Shown here: one piece after another, positions 17,986-28,200 of the stretch
Numbering within the stretch: position 1 is the first letter of the stretch
How the letters are laid out: each line of letters begins with the position of its first letter
Made by a program: the position numbers and the translations under genes
Source: Lachnospira pectinoschiza
Lineage (GTDB): Bacteria > Bacillota > Clostridia > Lachnospirales > Lachnospiraceae
Direction of reading: 5' to 3'
Assembly: GCF_900103815.1 (NCBI RefSeq)
Contig: NZ_FNHZ01000001.1
Coordinates: 695,715 to 759,714, forward strand
Length of the DNA stretch: 64,000 bases
Notes under the pieces: model-generated
Seen by the model: only the letters and a program-made list of their open reading frames with translations
What the model was told of the DNA's origin: nothing
The model's database searches: none

Positions 17986-20511
17986 ATGTATGTTATTGTA
18001 AAAAATGTTCTTAGAATTTCAGTAAGAAATCTGGTGGAATTTTTGTGCACCAGTGGAGATATAGACAAGCGAAGTACAGGAATATCAGACGTTCATGCCA
18101 TGCAGGAAGGGGCTAGAATTCACAGGAAAATTCAGCATGCCGCAGGTTCTGCATATCACGCAGAAGTCCCTCTTAAGATGGAGTTTAATCAGGTGACAAA
18201 TTTTGGGAATCCTTATGTCATTCAGATTGAGGGAAGAGCAGACGGCATTATTGCTGATATTGTAGAGGATGAGGAGGGCAATAAAACTCCCCTTGGTCCT
18301 GTTACTGTGGATGAAATTAAGACTATGCAGTCAGGCATTACAAAACTAAAGGAACCCGTTTATGTTCATAAGGCACAGGCCATGGTCTATGCCTATATTT
18401 ATGCTACAAAAAATGAACTAGATTCTATAACAGTTCAGATGACTTACTGCAATCCAGAGACAGAATTTACAAAAAAATTCGTGGAGGAATATACCTACGA
18501 GGACCTTTCTAGCTGGTTTAATAAGCTTTTATTAGATTTTAAAAAATGGACCGACTTCCTTTTAGATGAAAGAGCAAGACGAAATGAATCTATTAGAAAT
18601 TTGTCTTTCCCTTTTGAATACCGCCAGGGTCAAAAGGCCATAATTTCTAGTGTCTATAGAACTATAACAAGTAAAGAGCATATGTATATTCAGGCACCGA
18701 CAGGTGTTGGTAAGACTATTTCTACAGTTTATCCTTCCGTTCAGGCTATGGGGCGAGACTATATCGATAAGATTTTTTATCTCACTTCTAAGACTATAAC
18801 TAGAACGGTAGCAGAGGATACCTTTGAGATATTAAGAGATAAGGGCCTTTCCTTTAGGGCGATTACCTTAACTGCTAAGGAAAAGATTTGTCCACTTGAT
18901 GAGTGTGAATGTAATCCTCAGGTTTGTCCTTATGCTAAGGGGCATTATGACAGAGTTAATGAAGCGGTTTATGACATGATTACTCATGAGAAAACCATAA
19001 CTAGAGACGTGGTTTTACAATATGCTAAAGAGCAGACAGTTTGTCCTTTTGAAATGGAACTAGATGCCAGCTACTGGTGTGATGGCATAATTTGTGATTA
19101 TAACTACGTTTTTGATCCAGATGCTTGCCTTAAGAGATACTTTGCAGAGGGCAATAAGGGGGATTATTGCATCCTTGTGGATGAGGCCCACAACTTAGTG
19201 GATAGGGCTAGAGATATGTATAGTGCAAGGCTAATTAAAGAGGACTTCTTAGAGGTTAAAAAGCTACTAAAGGATCCTTCTGAGAAAAAAATTGTGTCTG
19301 CTATTAATAAATGTAACAAGGAACTTATTGAGTTAAAGAAAGAGGCCAAGTCCTTTAAAAAGCTAATTTCCTTTGGAAAGTTTAGTTTGGCCCTAGAGCG
19401 TCTTGGAGGTGTTCTTATGAAATATTTAGAGCGCCAAAAGGGCAAGCCGGTTTATCCAGAGCTACTGGATTTTTACTTTGATATTAGACATTTCCTAGCT
19501 ATGGAGGATATTGCAGATGAAAAATATGTGCGTTACGTGGAGGAGGATGAAAGGGGAAATTTTGTAATAAATTTATCTTGCATCGACCCTTCAGGAAACA
19601 TAAGCATTAGACTAGGTCAGGTAAAAAGCGCCATTTTCTTTTCTGCAACCCTACTTCCAATTAATTATTACAAGGAAATGATTACAGGAAAAGTGTCTGA
19701 TAAGGCGATTTATGCTAATTCTCCATTTGATAAGGATAAGAAGAGAGTAATTGTAGCAAGGGATGTAAGTAGCAGATATTCTAGAAGAAATGAGACAGAG
19801 TATCGAAAGATTTGCAGCTATATTGATGGCATGGTTAAGGCAAAGCCCGGCAAATACATGGTTTTCTTCCCATCCTTTGCCTTTATGGAAAAGGTTTATG
19901 ACCTCTACACTAATTACTATCTTAATCCCTTTGACCCTGAGGTTAATGTAATTATGCAGTCTAGCAAGATGTCTGAAATTGAGAGAGAAGAATTTTTAAA
20001 AAATTTCACCTCTAAGGAAGACTCCCTTTTAAACGTTACATTTGCTTTCTCCTTAGAAGACGGGAAACTAAGTGATGGCCTTAAAGTGGATGATAAATTT
20101 GATAGGGCTAATTTAAAGCGTGACATTAAGTCTTTAGTAGGCTTTTGCGTCCTTGGAGGTATATTTTCAGAAGGAATTGACTTAAAAGAGGACAGCCTTA
20201 TTGGAACCGCCATTGTAGGTACGGGAATTCCTATGATTTGCAGGTCTAGAGACATTATTAAGGACTATTTTAATGACAACAAGAAGGACGGATATTCCTA
20301 TGCTTATGTATATCCTGGCATGAATAAGGTCTTGCAGGCAGCAGGCAGGGTTATTAGAACCGCCGATGATGAGGGAGTTATCTTACTTCTTGATGATAGA
20401 TTCCTAACCCCTGAGTACGAGGCCCTTTTCCCAAGGGAGTGGGACAAGGTTTATCCTATAAACAAGGATTATTTGGAAAATGTTGTAAAGGACTTCTGGG
20501 GCATCAAATAG
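17986..20511 (+). CDS. Rad3/DinG-like superfamily 2 DNA helicase with N-terminal nuclease-like domain
   Basis: About 841 residues. The N-terminal 190 residues look like a RecB/PD-(D/E)xK-type domain (IEGRADGII, VDEIKT). Walker A is APTGVGKT at 237-244 and DEAH at 399-402. Between them lie conserved Cys residues (CPLDECECNPQVCPY, then CPFE, then WCDGIICDYNY) expected to bind the 4Fe-4S cluster of XPD/DinG helicases. The C-terminal GGIFSEGIDL and QAAGRVIRT motifs are present. Likely role: DNA repair or resolution of structured DNA. ATG 17986 is chosen over TTG 17974; neither has a strong ribosome-binding site. Confidence 0.88.
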   Translation: MYVIVKNVLRISVRNLVEFLCTSGDIDKRSTGISDVHAMQEGARIHRKIQHAAGSAYHAEVPLKMEFNQVTNFGNPYVIQIEGRADGIIADIVEDEEGNKTPLGPVTVDEIKTMQSGITKLKEPVYVHKAQAMVYAYIYATKNELDSITVQMTYCNPETEFTKKFVEEYTYEDLSSWFNKLLLDFKKWTDFLLDERARRNESIRNLSFPFEYRQGQKAIISSVYRTITSKEHMYIQAPTGVGKTISTVYPSVQAMGRDYIDKIFYLTSKTITRTVAEDTFEILRDKGLSFRAITLTAKEKICPLDECECNPQVCPYAKGHYDRVNEAVYDMITHEKTITRDVVLQYAKEQTVCPFEMELDASYWCDGIICDYNYVFDPDACLKRYFAEGNKGDYCILVDEAHNLVDRARDMYSARLIKEDFLEVKKLLKDPSEKKIVSAINKCNKELIELKKEAKSFKKLISFGKFSLALERLGGVLMKYLERQKGKPVYPELLDFYFDIRHFLAMEDIADEKYVRYVEEDERGNFVINLSCIDPSGNISIRLGQVKSAIFFSATLLPINYYKEMITGKVSDKAIYANSPFDKDKKRVIVARDVSSRYSRRNETEYRKICSYIDGMVKAKPGKYMVFFPSFAFMEKVYDLYTNYYLNPFDPEVNVIMQSSKMSEIEREEFLKNFTSKEDSLLNVTFAFSLEDGKLSDGLKVDDKFDRANLKRDIKSLVGFCVLGGIFSEGIDLKEDSLIGTAIVGTGIPMICRSRDIIKDYFNDNKKDGYSYAYVYPGMNKVLQAAGRVIRTADDEGVILLLDDRFLTPEYEALFPREWDKVYPINKDYLENVVKDFWGIK

Positions 20512-20629
20512 TTAAAAAACTAGACTATCTTCTATTGTGATAAAATATAAAATATGTTATTATTAGTGTAGATTATAGCGTGAAAAAATCTATAGAGACA
20601 AGAAAATGATTCTTATGCGAGGAGTTCAC

Positions 20630-21565
20630 ATGGAAGATACAGAATTTGAAAAGCTTATTGGGCAATACATCAAGCGTAAGGCCGACAGAGATGAGTGGAT
20701 GGCACTTGGTTTTGATGAATTCCAATGTATGGAAATTAATAGGGGTTTGGAAAATGGAGTAGATGTATCGATTTATTGCAATCCGGAATTTAACGCGGCT
20801 AGCATGAAATCTCTTAGACTAGGTCTTGAAGAAGGGATGGATGTTCGCCCTTTTGCTGCGCCTGAATTTGACTACATGCAAATGGAGGAGATAAAAGAGG
20901 CGATTAGAGCAGGAATCGATATTGATGATGTGTGTAATCCACATTACTCGAATTCAGTTATTAGGGAAATTCGTTTAGCTAGAAGGATTGGCTATGACAT
21001 TTCTAGATTTGCAAAATCTGGCTATTCCGGCGAGGTTTTAAGGCAGATTAGAATGGCAAAGAAAGACGATTTGGATATTGATTTTTTTGTAAAGGACAAT
21101 TACGATGCCTTTCAGCTTAATGAACTGCGACTAGGTATAAAGTCTTGCGTAGATGTGACGAAATATATGTTGCATGAATACACTGGCGAGCAAATGGAGC
21201 AGTTAAGAATAGGCCTTGAAAATGGTATCGATATCGAAGTTTATAATCAGTTAGGGTTCTCATCCGGCCAAATGAAGGAAATTAGGCTGGGTCTTGAAGC
21301 GGGAATAGATGTTACATCTTATGCTGATCCTTTTTATGATGCAGTTACCATGAGGGAAAAAAGAGAACAATTAGAGCGAGGAGATTCTAAAGAAGAACCT
21401 ACTCTTAATGATTTGCAAAGTCAGGAAATACTACTTGGACTTACTAGTGGTGTGGACGTTAGTTTATATGCGGATGCAAGATATAGCTTTAAACAGATGG
21501 AAGCCATTAGATTGCGTTTAGAAAGAGGCGAGGATGCCTCGGATCTTTTGATTTATGCAAATTAG
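20630..21565 (+). CDS. hypothetical protein made of 26-residue repeats
   Basis: About 311 residues, of which some 230 are nine or so tandem copies of a 26-residue unit with the pattern MxxIRLGLExGxDVxxYADPxY. Spacing is exact from the C-M-E-I unit near residue 36 to the unit ending at about 245; one further degenerate unit is at the C-terminus. Such short alpha-alpha repeats usually build a superhelical binding surface. No enzyme motif, signal peptide or membrane segment. ATG 20630 follows GAGGAG by five bases and is preferred to ATG 20606. The FapA-like gene starts 42 bases downstream. Function unknown. Confidence 0.8.
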   Translation: MEDTEFEKLIGQYIKRKADRDEWMALGFDEFQCMEINRGLENGVDVSIYCNPEFNAASMKSLRLGLEEGMDVRPFAAPEFDYMQMEEIKEAIRAGIDIDDVCNPHYSNSVIREIRLARRIGYDISRFAKSGYSGEVLRQIRMAKKDDLDIDFFVKDNYDAFQLNELRLGIKSCVDVTKYMLHEYTGEQMEQLRIGLENGIDIEVYNQLGFSSGQMKEIRLGLEAGIDVTSYADPFYDAVTMREKREQLERGDSKEEPTLNDLQSQEILLGLTSGVDVSLYADARYSFKQMEAIRLRLERGEDASDLLIYAN

Positions 21566-21607
21566 TTTTCTTATAACCTTTAGTATGTATGTAAAGGGGG
21601 TGAGCAG

Positions 21608-23026
21608 GTGGACGATACAATTGAAAATGTAGAGAATGGTAAAGATATTCAAATACAGTTATCAGACGATAGAATGGAGGCTGCAATTCAATTATCTAAG
21701 CCTGACTCAAAAGAAAGCGATTATACCCGCGATGAGGTTTTAAATAAGCTTGCGGAAGTTGGTATAAAAACTGGAATTGACGAGGAAAAGATACTTGAAA
21801 TTGTAAGCCAAAAACAATTTGGACAATTTTTCATAATTGCAACTGGTAGACCTGTGGAAGCCGGTGAAGATGGTTTTTATGACTATTTCTTTGATGTAGA
21901 TATGGCTGGAAATGGCGGTAGCAAGCCTACTATTAGAGAGGATGGATCAATAGATTTCTTTAGCAACACTCTTTTTGTTAAGGTTAAGGAAGGAGATTTG
22001 CTATGTAAATATCACGAGCCAACAAAGGGTAACTTTGGCTTTGATGTTTTAGGTAAGTTACTGGTTCCAAAGCCTGGAAAACCAGCACCAAGAATTAGAG
22101 GCAAGGGCTTTATAGTTTCTGAGGATGGCCTTGATTACTATGCAGCAAAGACAGGTAAGGTTGAATTTAGAAACTATGATTTAAATATTAGTGACGTCTT
22201 TGATATTAGCGGAGATGTGGACTTAAGTATTGGTAATATTGACTTTGACGGGGATATTAATATTTCCGGTGGGGTAAGATCTGGTGTTACTATTAATGCT
22301 ATGGGAAATATTTATATTAGCGGCTTTGTTGAGGGTGCTAATATTAAGTCTAAGAAGGACATTATAATTAAGGATGGCTGTAATACTAAGGGAATTGGTA
22401 AGATTGTGGCAGATGGCTGCGTTCAGGCTAGATTCTTTGAAAACACATCGGTATTTTGTAAGGGTGATATAAAGGCAGATTACATTCTTAATTCCACAGC
22501 CGTAGCTTATGGAAAGGTCTATGTTTCAGGTAACAGAGGCTCAATTATTGGTGGTGATGTCACAGGAGTTTTAGGCGTTGAGATGGAGGAATGCGGACAC
22601 GAGACTAATGCTAAGACTGTTGTTAGAGTTGGCGCCACTAAGGAAATTAGGCATGAATATGCGGAATGCATTATGAAAATAAAAGAGATAGATTCAGCTA
22701 TAGATACCTTTGATCAGGCTCTTGAAAAGATTGCTCTTTTAAAGGAAGCTGAATCAGATAAATATAACAAGGATATGGAGACTAGAATTTTCCAATCTAA
22801 GATTGTAAAGAAAGCGGAGAAGTCAAAGGCAGAGGAGAGAAGTAAAGAGCTCTTTGCAATGATTAGAGAGTCGGAAAGATCAGTGGTTAAGATAAAGAAG
22901 AACTGTTATCCAGGCTGTCGAATTATTATGGATGATAAGAGCTATATTCCAACTACCGTTTTTGAACACATTTTAGTAAAGAAATCACAAAATGCTATTA
23001 AGTTAATAGATTATGATGATGATTGA
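21608..23026 (+). CDS. DUF342/FapA family protein
   Basis: A 472-residue protein of the FapA (DUF342) family. It has an N-terminal alpha/beta domain and a central beta-helix made of short Gly-rich turns (DFDGDINISGGVRSG, NAMGNIYISGFVEGANI, KKDIIIKDGC). A long C-terminal coiled-coil segment lies around residues 350-430. FapA is linked to flagellar assembly in some bacteria, but no flagellar gene lies here, so the role is open. The start is GTG at 21608 behind AAAGGGGGTGAG. It probably forms an operon with the 26-residue repeat gene upstream. A clear terminator follows. Confidence 0.85.
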   Translation: MDDTIENVENGKDIQIQLSDDRMEAAIQLSKPDSKESDYTRDEVLNKLAEVGIKTGIDEEKILEIVSQKQFGQFFIIATGRPVEAGEDGFYDYFFDVDMAGNGGSKPTIREDGSIDFFSNTLFVKVKEGDLLCKYHEPTKGNFGFDVLGKLLVPKPGKPAPRIRGKGFIVSEDGLDYYAAKTGKVEFRNYDLNISDVFDISGDVDLSIGNIDFDGDINISGGVRSGVTINAMGNIYISGFVEGANIKSKKDIIIKDGCNTKGIGKIVADGCVQARFFENTSVFCKGDIKADYILNSTAVAYGKVYVSGNRGSIIGGDVTGVLGVEMEECGHETNAKTVVRVGATKEIRHEYAECIMKIKEIDSAIDTFDQALEKIALLKEAESDKYNKDMETRIFQSKIVKKAEKSKAEERSKELFAMIRESERSVVKIKKNCYPGCRIIMDDKSYIPTTVFEHILVKKSQNAIKLIDYDDD

Positions 23027-23076
23027 TAGTAAGGTGTGTTTTGTAACATTTTACAAGAATAACTTTAGAAAATTAG

Positions 23077-23111
23077 AAAACCACTAGTTGAGAATGCTAG
23101 TGGTTTTTTTT
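23077..23111 (+). terminator. intrinsic terminator
   Basis: AAAACCACTAG and CTAGTGGTTTT pair perfectly, followed by T residues. Confidence 0.9.
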
Positions 23112-23167
23112 AAGGCCTAAAAGTAGTATTATTATAGATGTAAAAAATGAAATCTGAAGGAGTAATG

Positions 23168-24112
23168 ATGATTGAGAACATAGTATCTATCGAGCTTCCA
23201 GTGCATGAAAAGCTTGTAATTAAGAAGAGACGTCTACAGCCTGAAGGGCTTAGCAAAAAGGAGCTATCAAAGCTTCCTAGATTCTCTTTGGTTACTGGAA
23301 TTCATGGGGATGAGCTTGATGGACAGTATATTATTTTTGAATTAATAAGACATATTAAAATGCATGAGGACAAACTAAAGGGTATCATTGACATTTACCC
23401 ATGTGTTAATCCTTTAGGACTTGACAGTGGATACCGCGGAATTCCTATGTTTGACCTAGACATGAATAGGGTGTTTCCTGGTATGAGCAATGGCGCTTTT
23501 GCAGAATATGCAGCTGCAAATCTAGTTAATGACATTATAGGGTCTGACATGTGCCTTGATATTCACTCAAGTAATAAATTCGTAAAGGAAATGTTACAGG
23601 TCCGTTTAAATGATGATAATGAGGAGAAGCTACTTCCTTTCGCAAAGTCACTAAATGCTGACTTTGTCTGGGTTTATTCTTCCCTTCCAGTAAGAGAGGC
23701 AACCCTTTCTTATTCTTTAAATCATCTTGGTGTTCCAACTATGGTAGTTGAGATGGGCGTTGGTAATAGAATTAGTAAGAGCTACTGTAAGCAGCTTTTT
23801 GAAGGTGTACTAAACTTACTTAAGCAAGTAGGTGTCTGGGATGGGGATACTAAGCCGGTTAAGGAGCCTATTGTTTCTAAAGAGGGTGAGGTTACCTTTA
23901 TTAGTGCTCTAGAATCTGGACTTTTTGTGCCTAATATGGAAAATCTTGGAGAGATTTCTATTGGCAGTCATATAGGAGATATTATTGAACCTATTGAAGG
24001 GCGCATTTTACAGCATTTAGAGTCGCCAGTGGATGGAATTATATTTACTATTAGAGAGCATCCGGTAGTTTATAAGGGTGCACTACTTTGCAGAATTTAT
24101 CATAAGGATTAG
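23168..24112 (+). CDS. succinylglutamate desuccinylase/aspartoacylase family protein (first of two)
   Basis: About 314 residues of the zinc-dependent M14-like AstE/AspA family. HGDELDG near residue 43 gives the first two metal ligands (His and Glu). DIHSS near residue 133 gives the third, and VVEMGVG near 195 the later acidic residue. The C-terminal beta domain is typical of this family. Substrate unknown; family members deacylate N-acyl amino acids or carboxypeptidase-like targets. ATG 23168 has GAAGGAG five bases upstream; an in-frame ATG lies at 23147. It is followed after nine bases by a diverged paralog. Confidence 0.85.
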   Translation: MIENIVSIELPVHEKLVIKKRRLQPEGLSKKELSKLPRFSLVTGIHGDELDGQYIIFELIRHIKMHEDKLKGIIDIYPCVNPLGLDSGYRGIPMFDLDMNRVFPGMSNGAFAEYAAANLVNDIIGSDMCLDIHSSNKFVKEMLQVRLNDDNEEKLLPFAKSLNADFVWVYSSLPVREATLSYSLNHLGVPTMVVEMGVGNRISKSYCKQLFEGVLNLLKQVGVWDGDTKPVKEPIVSKEGEVTFISALESGLFVPNMENLGEISIGSHIGDIIEPIEGRILQHLESPVDGIIFTIREHPVVYKGALLCRIYHKD

Positions 24113-24121
24113 GGAAAATTA

Positions 24122-25057
24122 ATGGTTAAAGAAACAGTTTTTAGCTTAAAAGGCTTATATCGTGAAGATTTTAAAATCGAGGCTTATCGTTTCGGACAGG
24201 GAGAGAAATCTGCGGCCATTGTAGGAGCTCTTCGTGGAAATGAAATGCAGCAGCTCTACATTTGCTCACAGCTTATTAAGACTTTAAAGTACTTAGAGGC
24301 TCACGGGGCAATTACTCACAATCATGAAATAGTTGTGATTCCAAGTGCTAACAGCTTTTCCATGAATATCGAGAAGAGATTTTGGGCTATTGATAATCAG
24401 GATATAAATAGACAGTTCCCAGGAGATGAAACTGGGGATACTACAAAGCAGATTGCAGCTGCTATTTTTAATAGAGTAAAGGGTTATAGTTATGGCATTC
24501 AGTTTGCATCCTTTTACATGCCGGGAGATTTTATTCCCCATGTAAGACTTATGGATACTGGTCATCAAAATGCATCTCTTGCCAACCTTTTTGGCCTTCC
24601 TTATGTAATTATTCGAAAGCCAAAGCCTATGGATACAGTAACTCTAAATTATAATTGGCAAATGCAGGGCACGAACGCATTTTCAATATACACTAATAGC
24701 ACTGACTTAATTGATGAAGCTTCGGCAAGACAGGCCGTTTCCTCTGTGCTTAGATTCTTAACTAGAATGGGCATCTTAAAATATAACAACCATTCCGGTT
24801 TTATTGCTAGTATCACTAATGAAGAGGATTTAATGGCTGTAAAGTCTGAGACTGCAGGCTTTTATAAAAGACTTAAAAATCCAGGAGATTTCTGCTCTCA
24901 TGAGGAGGTCATAGCACAAATTCTTGACCCACATGAAGGGGAAATAAAGGCAGAAATTAAGTCTCCTACGGAGGGCATCGTATTCTTTGCCCACACAGCT
25001 CCTATGGTTTTAGGGGATGAGGTAGTTTATAAAATTCTTAGAAGAATGCATGAATAG
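24122..25057 (+). CDS. succinylglutamate desuccinylase/aspartoacylase family protein (second of two, diverged)
   Basis: A 311-residue paralog of the preceding gene. The first metal motif is altered: the expected H-G-x-E reads LRGNEMQ, so the His is replaced by Arg. The region of the third ligand reads IQFASF instead of DIHSS. The C-terminal domain (GEIKAEIKSPTEGIVFF) is conserved. Loss of two zinc ligands suggests an inactive or regulatory partner, perhaps forming a heterodimer with the upstream enzyme. That is inference. Spacing to the upstream stop is 9 bases, so translation is likely coupled. Confidence 0.78.
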   Translation: MVKETVFSLKGLYREDFKIEAYRFGQGEKSAAIVGALRGNEMQQLYICSQLIKTLKYLEAHGAITHNHEIVVIPSANSFSMNIEKRFWAIDNQDINRQFPGDETGDTTKQIAAAIFNRVKGYSYGIQFASFYMPGDFIPHVRLMDTGHQNASLANLFGLPYVIIRKPKPMDTVTLNYNWQMQGTNAFSIYTNSTDLIDEASARQAVSSVLRFLTRMGILKYNNHSGFIASITNEEDLMAVKSETAGFYKRLKNPGDFCSHEEVIAQILDPHEGEIKAEIKSPTEGIVFFAHTAPMVLGDEVVYKILRRMHE

Positions 25058-25130
25058 ATGCTTTACTTTTATCGACTTTGATTGTGTGTGTGAAACTTAA
25101 AAAAATAATCTTTTTTGCCTAGTTAATGAA

Positions 25131-25159
25131 TTGATTTACTTATTTTGCTGTGTTAAAAT
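25131..25159 (+). promoter_or_regulatory. promoter of purL
   Basis: TTGATT, 17 bases, TAAAAT. Transcription would start at about 25166, inside the 5' arm of the following hairpin. Confidence 0.55.
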
Positions 25160-25160
25160 T

Positions 25161-25197
25161 GAGACCTGTTGAGTGTATTCTCAACGGGTCTTTTTTG
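25161..25197 (+). terminator. terminator or attenuator upstream of purL
   Basis: GACCTGTTGAG and CTCAACGGGTC form an 11-bp stem with one wobble pair, followed by TTTTTT. It may end the upstream operon. Because the promoter-like sequence lies just before it, it might also attenuate purL. Confidence 0.75.
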
Positions 25198-25252
25198 GTA
25201 GCGTTTACCTTTAGAGGCGAGGAATGATTTATTAAATATTTAGGAGGACGAC

Positions 25253-28200
25253 ATGAGCAACGTTAAACGTGTTTTTGTTGAAAAGAAGAAGGATTTTGCG
25301 ATGAACGCGAAGTCGCTTGAGAATGAGATTATTGGCTATCTAGGTATTAAAACTGTTAGCAATGTCAGGGTTTTAATACGATATGATGTGGAAAACCTAT
25401 CCGAGGAAACTTATAAGAAGGCGTTAACAACAGTATTTTCTGAGCCTCCTGTAGACAATGTTTATGAAGGCACATTTACTAAAAACGATGATGATTTTGT
25501 ATTTTCTGTAGAATATTTACCAGGTCAGTTTGATCAGAGAGCTGATTCTGCCGAACAGTGCGTTAAGTTCTTTAACGAAAATGAAACTCCAGTTATTAAA
25601 ACAGCAACTACCTATGTTATTTCAGGTAAGTTAACAGAAGAAGAAAAGGAAAAGATTAAGGAAAACTGCATAAATCCAGTAGATTCTAGAGAAGCTCTTG
25701 AAACAGTTCCAGAGACTTTAGTTACTGAGTTTAAGACTCCAGCTGACGTTAAGATTTTTGATGGCTTTACAGCTATGAACGAGGCTGATTTAAAGGATCT
25801 TTACGATTCCCTTGGTCTTGCTATGACATTTAATGACTTTAAGTTCATTCAGGAACATTTCGCTGCAGAAGAGAAGCGTGACCCATCAATGACTGAAATC
25901 AGAGTACTTGATACATACTGGTCAGATCACTGCCGTCACACAACATTTGCTACAGAATTAAAGGATATTAAGTTTGACGAGGGTAAGTACAAGGCTCCAA
26001 TCGAAGCTACATTTAAGAAGTACTTAGCTGATAGAGAATCTGTTTATGCAGGTCGCAAGGACAAGTTTATCTGCCTTATGGATCTTGGTACACTTGCTGC
26101 TAAGAAGCTTAAGAAGATGGGCTTACTTGATGATCAGGAAGAATCAGAGGAAATCAATGCATGTTCTATCGTTGTTCCAGTTGAAATAGATGGAAAGACA
26201 GAGGAATGGTTAGTAAACTTCAAGAACGAAACTCATAACCATCCTACTGAAATTGAGCCATTTGGTGGCGCTGCAACTTGTCTTGGTGGAGCAATTCGTG
26301 ATCCACTTTCAGGACGTACTTACGTTTACCAGGCTATGAGAATTACAGGTGCTGCAAATCCTACAGTTCCAGTATCTGAGACAATGCATGGTAAGCTTCC
26401 ACAAAGAAAGTTAGTTACAGGTGCTGCTCATGGTTATTCTTCATACGGTAACCAGATTGGTCTTGCAACAGGTTATGTTAAGGAATTATATCATCCTGAT
26501 TACGTAGCTAAGAGAATGGAAATCGGTGCTGTTATGGCTGCTGCTCCAAGAGCTGCAGTTAAGAGAGAAAGTTCAGATCCAGGAGATATCATTATCTTAC
26601 TTGGTGGTAGAACAGGACGTGATGGCTGTGGTGGTGCTACAGGTTCATCTAAGGTTCATACAGAGAAGTCTATTGAAGAGTGTGGCGCAGAAGTTCAGAA
26701 GGGTAATGCACCTACTGAAAGAAAGATGCAGAGACTCTTTAGAAGACCAGAAGTTACAAAGCTTATTAAGAAGTGTAACGACTTTGGTGCCGGCGGTGTT
26801 TCAGTTGCTATCGGTGAATTAGCAGATGGTTTAAGAGTAGATCTTGATAAGGTTCCAAAGAAGTATGAAGGTCTTGATGGTACAGAACTTTCAATTTCTG
26901 AATCTCAGGAAAGAATGGCTGTTGTTGTAGATCCTAAGGATGTTAAGGAATTCTTAAACTACTCAGCAGAAGAGAACTTAGAGGCTATTGAAGTTGCTGT
27001 TGTAACTGAGGAGCCAAGACTTGTACTTACATGGAGAGGTAAGGATATCGTTAATATTTCAAGAGCTTTCCTTGATACTAACGGTGCTCATCAGGAAACT
27101 TGCGTAGAAGTTGAGATGCCTGTTGAAGAAGATAATGTATTAACTCCAGTAGAGGTTGAAGATGTTAGAGCTAGCTGGCTTAAGGTTTTAGGCGACTTAA
27201 ATGAATGCTCTCAGAAGGGTCTTGTAGAAAGATTTGACTCTTCAATCGGTGCAGCTACAGTAACAATGCCTTACGGTGGTAAGTATCAGCTTACAGAAAC
27301 TCAGGCTATGGTTGCTAAGTTACCAGTTCTTAAGGGTAAGTGCGATACAGTAACAATGATGTCTTATGGTTTTGATCCATTCCTTTCAAAGTGGAGCCCA
27401 TACCATGGTGCAATGTATGCTGTAGTTGATTCAGTTGCTAAGATTGTTGCAACTGGTGGTGATTATAAGAAGATTAGATTTACATTCCAGGAATACTTTA
27501 GAAGAATGAGCGAAGATCCTAAGAGATGGAGTCAGCCTTTTGCAGCCCTTCTTGGTGCTTACGAGGCTCAGATGGAATTCGGTCTTCCATCAATTGGTGG
27601 TAAGGATAGTATGTCAGGTACATTTGAAGACATCGATGTTCCACCAACACTTTGTTCTTTCGCTATTGATATTGCTAAGGAATCAGACATTGTCACTCCT
27701 GAATTAAAGGCAGCAGGTAATGTCTTAGTTAGATTTGATATCGCTAAGGATCAGTATGATCTTCCTAACTTTACACAGCTTAAGGAGATGTATTCAGCTA
27801 TCCATGAGCTTACATTATCAAAGGCTATTGTTTCAGCTTATGTTCTTGATGCTAAGGGTCTTGTACCAGCAGTATCTAAGATGGCATTTGGTAACAAGTT
27901 AGGTGTAGCATTAGATGAAAGCTTAGCTAAGAAGGATTTATTCTCTCCAAGCTATGGTTGCATCGTTGCAGAAGTTCCTGCAGATAGATTAGCTGATATT
28001 AAGGTTGCTTACACTAAGGTTGGTGAGGTAACTGCTGAAGCTAAGTTTACATATAAGAACGTTTCAATCAATGTTGAAGAAGCTCTTAGCGTTTGGTCTG
28101 ACACACTTGAGTCAGTATTCCCAACAAAGGCTTCTAAGGAAACAGATAAGATTGAGGCTATTAGCTACGACGCTAAGGAAATTCACATTTGCAAGAATAA

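Noticed and set aside
25058..25252. Purine riboswitch upstream of purL
   Set aside because: I see no three-way-junction core; only a promoter-like pair and a terminator hairpin are present.
26526..26822. 98-codon frame inside purL
   Set aside because: Out-of-frame shadow of a strongly conserved enzyme with no ribosome-binding site.
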